Assembly (NCBI GenBank): GCA_007117235.1
Contig: SKGY01000249.1
Coordinates: 1-5,292, forward strand
Reading direction: 5' to 3'
Length of the DNA: 5,292 nt
DNA from: Balneolaceae bacterium
GTDB lineage: Bacteria; Bacteroidota; Rhodothermia; Balneolales; Balneolaceae
The notes beneath the pieces are model-generated. The model made no database searches. It saw nothing but the letters and a program-made list of their open reading frames with translations, and was not told the origin of the DNA. The position numbers and the translations under genes are program-made. Positions within the stretch are counted from its first letter, which is position 1, and each line of letters begins with the position of its first letter. This document shows, piece after piece, positions 1 to 5,292 of the stretch.

Positions 1-55
1 AAAGCCTCTTCTGAAAATCTTTCCCTTATCAGGATTTTCGGAAGAGGCTTTTTTT
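1..55 (+). terminator. Intrinsic (Rho-independent) terminator of an upstream gene
   Basis: Bases 1-19 pair with 33-51 over 19 consecutive positions, with a single T-G wobble (12 with 40). The loop is 13 nt and a run of seven T spans 49-55. The long stem and U-tract are the textbook form of an intrinsic terminator acting on + strand transcripts. The left arm begins with AAA, so the - strand transcript would end its stem in UUU. It may therefore also work in reverse, but the bases beyond the window edge are not visible. No coding sequence of the gene it serves is in the window. Confidence 0.9.
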
Positions 56-57
56 AT

Positions 58-208
58 ATCTCCACTCGAGGGGAGATAATGCTGACGCGTTGAGCGGAAG
101 TATTTGAGGGGTGTTCACGCGGCTTTGAGTGGGTTTTCTTATTAAAACCAAACTCCTCAGCCTTCACTTTACACACCCCTAAATCCCCTCTCAAGAGGGG
201 ACTTTTTT
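58..208. repeat. Composite palindromic intergenic repeat, copy 1
   Basis: The element is built from nested inverted repeats. An almost perfect 20-nt palindrome lies at 58-77 (ATCTCC, CTCGAG, GGAGAT, with one mismatched pair at 64/71). An arm at 102-114 (ATTTGAGGGGTGT) is matched inversely by 173-184 (ACACCCCTAAAT). A core hairpin is formed by GGTTTT 132-137 and AAAACC 144-149. A closing hairpin follows at 184-201. Read on the - strand, the right end encodes SPLERGFRGV in one frame and SPLLRGDLGV in another, peptides I recall as recurring in spurious ORFs from this kind of repeat. Related arms recur at 704-806 and 841-899. It resembles a REP- or MITE-like element; there is no transposase in the window, and family assignment is inference. 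Confidence 0.7.
184..208 (+). terminator. Hairpin plus T-run at the end of repeat copy 1, possible terminator
   Basis: TCCCCTC (184-190) pairs with GAGGGGA (195-201) around a TCAA loop, then one C and six T (203-208). This has the shape of a short intrinsic terminator. It is also simply the terminal hairpin of the palindromic repeat, so termination may be incidental. If active, it would insulate the following gene from read-through from the left. Confidence 0.4.
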
Positions 209-267
209 GAACTGAATAAATTCTTAACACATTGAAAAACACATTTAACAGCTGGTACGACAAAAAA

Positions 268-720
268 ATGAGGGCTACACCGGAGCTCATAGAAGAGACT
301 GACCGTATCGAGGAGTTTCTCGATGATATTAAGTCCATCGCAATTGTCGGGATTTCCCGGAACAGACATAAGGACAGCTATTATGTTGGTAGCTATCTGA
401 AGAGAGCGGGCTATACAGTTTATCCGGTGAATCCCGGTGCGGATGAAATTCTCGGACTTAAAGCGTACCCCGATCTGAATTCAATTCCTGAACCTGTTGA
501 TGCCGTCGACATCTTCATCAAACCGGAATTTGTTGCTGAGATTGTTGATCAGGCATTAGAGCTGAATCCAAAAATTATATGGCTGCAGCTGGGAGTTGGA
601 TCACATCCCGAACAAGTAGAAAAAGCAAAGGAACAAGGCATTACTTTGGTCCAGAATCGATGCATAAAGGTAGATCATCAGTTTTTAATTCGGGACCGGG
701 ATGAAAAAGTCTCCCCTTGA
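268..720 (+). CDS. CoA-binding domain protein (CoA_binding_2 / YccU-like)
   Basis: This 150-residue protein is a single Rossmann-like CoA-binding domain of the YccU type. Visible family marks are a nucleotide-binding turn IAIVGIS (residues 24-30), SYYV (37-40), GYTVYPVNP (48-56), VDAVDIF (77-83), WLQLGV (105-110) and NRC near 130-132. The fold binds CoA or acyl-CoA in related proteins, but the physiological role of stand-alone members is not established. Length fits the family (E. coli YccU is about 137 residues). I chose ATG 268 because the domain begins soon after it and an A-rich run precedes it. An in-frame TTG at 232 would add 12 residues (KNTFNSWYDKK region) that do not look like family sequence. 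The last residues, KVSP plus the stop, come from the palindromic repeat at 704-806, so the C-terminus may have been altered by repeat insertion. It appears to be a single-gene unit between repeats. Confidence 0.88.
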   Translation: MRATPELIEETDRIEEFLDDIKSIAIVGISRNRHKDSYYVGSYLKRAGYTVYPVNPGADEILGLKAYPDLNSIPEPVDAVDIFIKPEFVAEIVDQALELNPKIIWLQLGVGSHPEQVEKAKEQGITLVQNRCIKVDHQFLIRDRDEKVSP

Positions 721-806
721 GGGGTGTAAACGGGGCGTTGATCTAAATTGTAAACAGTTCAAAGATCAAGTCCCTGCTTTACATCCCCCCAATCAAAGGG
801 GGACTA
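704..806. repeat. Composite palindromic repeat, copy 2, overlapping the end of the CoA-binding gene
   Basis: An imperfect inverted repeat spans about 97 nt. The left arm runs from AGTCTCCCCTTGA (709-721) through GGGGTGTAAA (721-730) to TTGATCT (738-744). The right arm has AGATCAA (763-769), TTTACATCCCCCC (778-790) and AAAGGGGGACT (796-806 region). The arms share the same order of blocks when one is reverse-complemented, so the whole can fold into one long hairpin around a short centre near 745-762. The left-end block matches the inverted right end of copy 1 (178-208). The stop codon of the preceding gene (718-720) lies inside the left arm. Confidence 0.65.
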
Positions 807-840
807 CAGGTGGTTCTTTGATGGTTACGTACCCTGATCC

Positions 841-899
841 AACCACCCCTAAATTCGCTAACGCGTTCAAAAAATGAGCCCTCCTTAAAAAGGAGGGGA
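841..899. repeat. Half-type palindromic repeat, copy 3, upstream of metY
   Basis: The segment starts with CCACCCCTAAAT (843-854), continues through TCGCTAACGCGTTCA (855-869) and ends in a hairpin with CCCTCCTT (879-886) pairing with AAGGAGGG (890-897) around AAA. It matches the left end of copy 1 read on the - strand (114 down to 58), which also runs CACCCCT, AAAT, CGCTCAACGCGT and then a hairpin. There is no T-run after the hairpin, so it is not a convincing terminator. A short inverted pair, GGTGGTT (809-815) and AACCACC (841-847), links it to the end of copy 2. It lies 50-110 nt before the metY start and may be in the metY leader or just upstream of its promoter. Confidence 0.6.
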
Positions 900-918
900 T
901 TATTGTCAAACATTTTAA

Positions 919-2280
<1,362 letters not shown>

Positions 2281-2296
2281 AGCATATGATCCATAA

Positions 2297-2331
2297 GCGA
2301 GACTGCAGAATCAGAGAACCTGTGGTCTCGC
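2297..2331 (+). promoter_or_regulatory. 12-bp hairpin in the metY-metX intergenic region
   Basis: GCGAGACTGCAG (2297-2308) pairs with CTGTGGTCTCGC (2320-2331) over 12 consecutive positions, including two G-U wobbles (2304/2324 and 2305/2323), around an 11-nt loop. It starts 17 nt after the metY stop and ends 40 nt before the metX start. No T-run follows (the next bases are ACCTTAAAC), so it is not an intrinsic terminator. Plausible roles are a 3' end stabiliser or processing site that sets the metY to metX expression ratio. It does not match a riboswitch I recognise. Confidence 0.5.
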
Positions 2332-2371
2332 ACCTTAAACAAAACTAATTAACAGTGATAATTATAAAAGA

Positions 2372-3418
2372 ATGAATGAAGGCATTCGGCAAACTCAGCT
2401 TAAAACTCCATTTGTAACTGAGTCAGGCCATGAATTTCAAAACGCAGATGTAGCTTACAAAACCTGGGGTTCATTGAATGAAAATCGCGATAACGTGGTA
2501 TTGATTTGCCATGCTCTTACAGGTCATGCAGCAGCCGACGAGTGGTTTCCCGGACTATTGGGAGAGGGGAAGATAGCTGACCCTTCAAAGCATTTTATCA
2601 TCTGCATTAACGTGCCCGGAAGCTGTTATGGCTCTTTGGGACCATGGTCATCAAGCCCCAAAAATGGAAATCCCTACAGAACTGATTTTCCGATAATCAC
2701 CATCCGGGATATGGTTCACTTTCAACAACTTCTTCTTGATGAGCTTGGTATTACAGGCATAGAATTGGTTATCGGAGCCTCCATGGGTGGCATGCAGGCA
2801 TTAGAGTTTGCAATCATGGACAAGCGTATTAATTCAGCTGTACTGATTGCTATGGGTAAATCTCATTCTCCATGGGCAATCGGTATAAGTCAGGCTCAGC
2901 GAGCAGCTATCCAAAGTGATGCAGAGTGGAATGGTGGTCAATATGAAAGAGGAAAAGGCCCTTTAAAAGGTATTGCCGCGGCCCGAATGATGGCGATGAT
3001 TACTTATCGTACTCCGGATGATTACGAAAGAAAATTTTCAAGAAAACTTCAGGATGAAAACGGACTATTTCAGGTAGAGTCCTACTTAAACTATCAGGGT
3101 GAAAAACTTGCCAAACGATTTGATGCACACACTTACATCATTCTTACTAAAGCAATGGATACCCACGATATCACCAGAAATAGAGGAACAGTTCAGGAAG
3201 TATTAAATCAAGTTGAAATTCCAATTCAGGTAATCGGGATTGATTCTGATCTGCTCTACCCAACAAGTGAGCAAAAAGAACTCGCCCAATTTTTACCAAA
3301 TGGAAGATATCATGAAATCCATTCACTCTATGGTCATGACGCTTTTTTAATTGAGTTCGATCAGCTTAATATCATCGTAAAACCATTTATAGACATTCAA
3401 AAAATTTTAGCCTACTAA
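2372..3418 (+). CDS. metX: Homoserine O-acetyltransferase
   Basis: A cytosolic alpha/beta-hydrolase-fold acyltransferase that moves acetyl from acetyl-CoA to homoserine, giving O-acetylhomoserine for MetY. The 348 residues fit the MetX family. The catalytic triad is visible: S137 in the nucleophile elbow GASMGGMQALEF (135-146), D293 in DSDLLYP (291-297) and H322 in GHDAFLIE (321-328). The HALTG segment (47-51) lies near the expected oxyanion hole, and the family block NVPGSCYGSLGP (80-91) is present. Family members more often have YGSTGP or YGTTGP here, so L89 is a mild oddity. Some MetX proteins use succinyl-CoA, but the adjacent metY argues for acetyl. The start lies after ATTATAAAAGA with no Shine-Dalgarno. 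The gene lies 91 nt after metY and ends 2 nt before hom, so metX and hom are almost surely cotranscribed. Confidence 0.95.
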   Translation: MNEGIRQTQLKTPFVTESGHEFQNADVAYKTWGSLNENRDNVVLICHALTGHAAADEWFPGLLGEGKIADPSKHFIICINVPGSCYGSLGPWSSSPKNGNPYRTDFPIITIRDMVHFQQLLLDELGITGIELVIGASMGGMQALEFAIMDKRINSAVLIAMGKSHSPWAIGISQAQRAAIQSDAEWNGGQYERGKGPLKGIAAARMMAMITYRTPDDYERKFSRKLQDENGLFQVESYLNYQGEKLAKRFDAHTYIILTKAMDTHDITRNRGTVQEVLNQVEIPIQVIGIDSDLLYPTSEQKELAQFLPNGRYHEIHSLYGHDAFLIEFDQLNIIVKPFIDIQKILAY

Positions 3419-3420
3419 TT

Positions 3421-4494
3421 ATGAGTAAAATTCACGCATTATCACACACAGAGCCGCTAAATCAATCAGTAAACTTTCAAAAGAAGGTTTTTATTGCCGG
3501 TATTGGTGCCGTTGGCAGTACACTTGTTAAACTACTTTCAGCAAATGCATATGTTAAAATTATCGGAGCTTGTAATTCAAAACATGTTAAGTGGTTCAAT
3601 TCTTCAGAAACCCCCTATCCTATATACTCTCTTCAGGATAACCCCGGGAAAAATTGGACTTCCATAATCAACAAACTCAAAACGTATGACAAGAGATCAA
3701 TCATTTTTGTAGATGCCACGGGTGATTCAGAAGTAGCCAATCTTTATAAAGAGCTTCTCTCTTCAGGTATTCATGTAGTTACTGCAAGTAAGCTTGCTAA
3801 CACTCAGAGTCAAAAACTATACGACGAGCTCCACGAACTCTCAGATAAAAACCATACCAGATTTTTATATGAGACAAATGTTGGAGCAGGTCTGCCTATC
3901 ATCGACACCCTTAACAATCTCATTCTATCTGATGATGATGTGATTGAGTTGAACGGAGTTTTGTCAGGCACAATGACCTATCTATTCTCCCAATTGGATA
4001 AAGGTGAATCATTTAGTAAAAGTGTTATTCAAGCCAGAACTTTGGGTTATGCCGAACCGGATCCGAGAGATGATTTGTCAGGAGAAGATGTTGCCCGTAA
4101 ATTTTTAATTCTTGCCAGGCGTTGCGGATTAAAAATTGAGCGTGATGAAATTGACGTTGAATCACTGATTCCCAATCAACTTGCTGATGTGGACTCAACA
4201 ACATTTTTAAAACGTCTTCACGAAGCTGATGATTACTGGAAATCCCGGTTTGAACATGAACACTCTAAAGGAAACACCATACGGTATACAGGAAAGCTTA
4301 AAGATGGTAAGATTAAAGTCGGTACCCAGTCGGTTCCAAAACAATCTCCGGCCGGTGGATTAACAGGGACAAATAATTTGATCATAATCAGAACGAGGAG
4401 ATATAACGATCAACCATTAATTATTCAGGGTCCCGGTGCGGGTAGAGAAGTGACGGCGGCAGGCGTGTTGTCAGATATTTTAAAGATACATTGA
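3421..4494 (+). CDS. hom: Homoserine dehydrogenase, monofunctional, ThrA-type without kinase or ACT domain
   Basis: Catalyses NAD(P)H-dependent reduction of aspartate semialdehyde to homoserine in the cytosol, the step before MetX. An N-terminal Rossmann domain has FIAGIGAVGST (24-34) and VDATG (97-101). The catalytic part has TASK (121-124), YETNVGAGLPII (150-161), NGVLSGTMTYLF (178-189) and GYAEPDPRDDLSGEDVARK (209-227). By spacing, K124, E212, D218, D223 and K227 correspond to the yeast enzyme's K117, E208, D214, D219 and K223. The C-terminal QGPGAGREVTAAGVLSDIL (336-354) completes the nucleotide site. The motifs resemble the dehydrogenase half of bifunctional ThrA, yet there is no aspartokinase domain. 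The 357-residue length leaves no room for the C-terminal ACT domain of many bacterial Hom proteins, so threonine feedback through ACT is not expected. The start is 2 nt after the metX stop, suggesting translational coupling. Confidence 0.94.
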   Translation: MSKIHALSHTEPLNQSVNFQKKVFIAGIGAVGSTLVKLLSANAYVKIIGACNSKHVKWFNSSETPYPIYSLQDNPGKNWTSIINKLKTYDKRSIIFVDATGDSEVANLYKELLSSGIHVVTASKLANTQSQKLYDELHELSDKNHTRFLYETNVGAGLPIIDTLNNLILSDDDVIELNGVLSGTMTYLFSQLDKGESFSKSVIQARTLGYAEPDPRDDLSGEDVARKFLILARRCGLKIERDEIDVESLIPNQLADVDSTTFLKRLHEADDYWKSRFEHEHSKGNTIRYTGKLKDGKIKVGTQSVPKQSPAGGLTGTNNLIIIRTRRYNDQPLIIQGPGAGREVTAAGVLSDILKIH

Positions 4495-4495
4495 T

Positions 4496-5098
4496 TTATT
4501 CAAACGTACCGGTAAACACAATGCTTGCCGGGCTAACCGGATTGGGAAATCGCTCTTTCTTAGGAATTACCATTAGTACCAAAGCGTGTTCAGAGTTAGA
4601 TGATCTCATTGCTCTTTGAGCAATGTCAGAAGCCAGTCGGTTTGTCTCAGCCGATGATCGGATGTAGTTCATGTGAGGAGAATATATATCATCAGGCATG
4701 AATCTGTTTATATTAAACTGACTTTGCAGTAAAAATGATAATTGAGTTTCACTCACACGAGATAGAGGCGATGGAGAGTGTGAGATACTCATCAAAGTAA
4801 TTTCACTTTCACCAAGTAGTTGCCTGTTTGAATTCAATAGATAAACTTTCAATAAACCACCTCTATCCTGCTCACTAGTTTCTGAGGTTGAGTAGATATT
4901 TGAATTACGCTCAATCCAAATGGCAAAATCATCTATTGCGATTGTCTTGTCTCTCAATCCGGATTTTAGTCTATTGAAAGATGACTCATCTATTTTAAAT
5001 TCTATTCCTTCAAAAGTTTTATCTGACCTGTTGTCTATATTCTGACCGGAATAGAAGGTCCCGAAAAGTGGCAGTAGAATAGATAGAAATAAATTCAT
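4496..5098 (-). CDS. Hypothetical protein with possible N-terminal signal peptide
   Basis: I do not recognise this 200-residue protein. It begins with a hydrophobic stretch (MNLFLSILLPLFGTFYSG, residues 1-18) that looks like a short signal peptide, although it lacks the usual early lysine or arginine. There is no lipobox cysteine and no further clear membrane segment. The remainder is a polar, mixed-strand sequence with alternating hydrophobic residues such as LLKVYLLN (82-89) and ALVLMVIP (172-179), and a serine-rich middle (101-120). An exported or periplasmic location is inferred from the N-terminus only. Its stop codon is one base from the hom stop on the opposite strand. A nested inverted repeat lies immediately upstream of its start. 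GGAG lies only 2 nt before the ATG, too close for a normal Shine-Dalgarno. The long uninterrupted frame beside a different gene, with a plausible N-terminus, supports a real gene, but its function is unknown. Confidence 0.65.
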   Translation of the reverse strand: MNLFLSILLPLFGTFYSGQNIDNRSDKTFEGIEFKIDESSFNRLKSGLRDKTIAIDDFAIWIERNSNIYSTSETSEQDRGGLLKVYLLNSNRQLLGESEITLMSISHSPSPLSRVSETQLSFLLQSQFNINRFMPDDIYSPHMNYIRSSAETNRLASDIAQRAMRSSNSEHALVLMVIPKKERFPNPVSPASIVFTGTFE

Positions 5099-5104
5099 GA
5101 CTCC

Positions 5105-5163
5105 AATCTGATTTTAATAATAATAGTGGATGAGCTTGTCCACCTGTCCCCTTAAATCAGATT
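5105..5163 (-). promoter_or_regulatory. Nested inverted repeat next to the start of the - strand gene
   Basis: AATCTGATTT (5105-5114) is a perfect inverted match of AAATCAGATT (5154-5163). Inside it, GTGGA (5126-5130) pairs with TCCAC (5139-5143), extendable by two wobble pairs to leave an AGCT loop. Read on the - strand, this 59-nt two-storey hairpin would end 6 nt before the ATG of the gene starting at 5098, so it could sit in the mRNA leader and affect ribosome access. It could equally be a weak transcription-stop structure after the upstream gene, or an operator. No long U-run follows on either strand. Confidence 0.5.
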
Positions 5164-5225
5164 AGCGGGAAATCAAGCTATAAACTGTCAAACTGTTGCA
5201 GATAAATGATTTAGTGAGCCACCAG

Positions 5226-5292
5226 TTATCTCCAACCTACCCTATCCATCAATCGAATTGCTGCCGGATTGTTTACTCCGTAAAAAGTAACG
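5226..5292 (-). CDS. Possible C-terminal end of a gene cut by the window edge (GNAT-like tail)
   Basis: On the - strand, a frame open from the window edge (first full codon at 5291) runs 21 codons to a TAA at 5226-5228. The encoded tail contains NNPAAIRLMDRVGW. It resembles the final motif of GNAT N-acetyltransferases, in which an Asn is followed by an Ala-Ile/Arg-Leu helix and a Lys/Arg-x-Gly-Phe/Trp turn. An open run of 21 codons is not significant alone; the call rests on that resemblance. The gene would lie upstream of, and in the same direction as, the hypothetical gene at 4496-5098, with 127 nt between. The assignment is tentative. Confidence 0.35.
   Translation of the reverse strand, partial: VTFYGVNNPAAIRLMDRVGWR

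Noticed and set aside
232..267. TTG start at 232 for the CoA-binding gene
   Set aside because: The extra 12 residues do not resemble the family N-terminus, and ATG 268 is a better start just before the domain. It cannot be excluded without orthologue alignment.
54..369. Two - strand open frames across the left intergenic region, encoding 66 and 94 residues
   Set aside because: They translate the palindromic repeat (SPLERGFRGV and SPLLRGDLGV peptides) and the antisense of the CoA-binding gene, with no protein-like features of their own.
58..899. CRISPR array
   Set aside because: The repeats are palindromic, unequal and irregularly spaced, in both orientations, with a gene between them. There are no regular repeat-spacer units.
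879..905. Terminator at the hairpin of repeat copy 3
   Set aside because: The stem is good, but the following bases are GATTATTG rather than a T-run.
5159..5191. Promoter for the - strand gene based on TTGACA (5191 to 5186)
   Set aside because: No good -10 hexamer lies at 16-18 nt; the nearest candidate, TAATCT, needs a 21-nt spacer. Housekeeping promoters in Bacteroidota also use a different consensus.

Overview
The window carries a compact methionine-biosynthesis cluster, metY-metX-hom, on the + strand (949-4494). Upstream is a small CoA-binding-domain gene (268-720) set between palindromic intergenic repeats. Downstream, on the - strand, are an unrecognised putative exported protein (4496-5098) and what may be the last codons of a further gene cut by the right edge (5226-5292). 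Nothing here amounts to a clear new biological system. The less ordinary material is the repeat architecture and three leader or intergenic hairpins.

Organism: base composition looks moderately AT-rich. None of the + strand genes has a Shine-Dalgarno sequence; their starts follow A-rich stretches. That is usual in Bacteroidota and the related Balneolota/Rhodothermota. The homoserine dehydrogenase resembles the C-terminal half of bifunctional ThrA, and the repeats resemble intergenic repeats I associate with such genomes. I infer a Bacteroidota/Balneolota-type bacterium with moderate confidence; the sequence does not settle the genus.

Layout: 1-55 is a strong intrinsic terminator for a gene left of the window. 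58-208 is a composite palindromic repeat. 268-720 is the CoA-binding-domain gene, whose last codons and stop lie inside a second palindromic repeat (704-806). A third, half-type repeat (841-899) precedes metY. metY and metX are separated by 91 nt containing a 12-bp hairpin. metX and hom are 2 nt apart. hom and the - strand gene converge with one base between their stop codons. The - strand gene has a 59-nt nested inverted repeat just before its start codon.

How the genes work together: Hom reduces aspartate semialdehyde to homoserine, MetX acetylates homoserine, and MetY replaces the acetoxy group with sulfide to give homocysteine. The three genes cover the direct-sulfhydrylation route from the aspartate branch point to homocysteine, encoded in the reverse of pathway order. 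The CoA-binding protein and the - strand gene have no visible functional link to this pathway.
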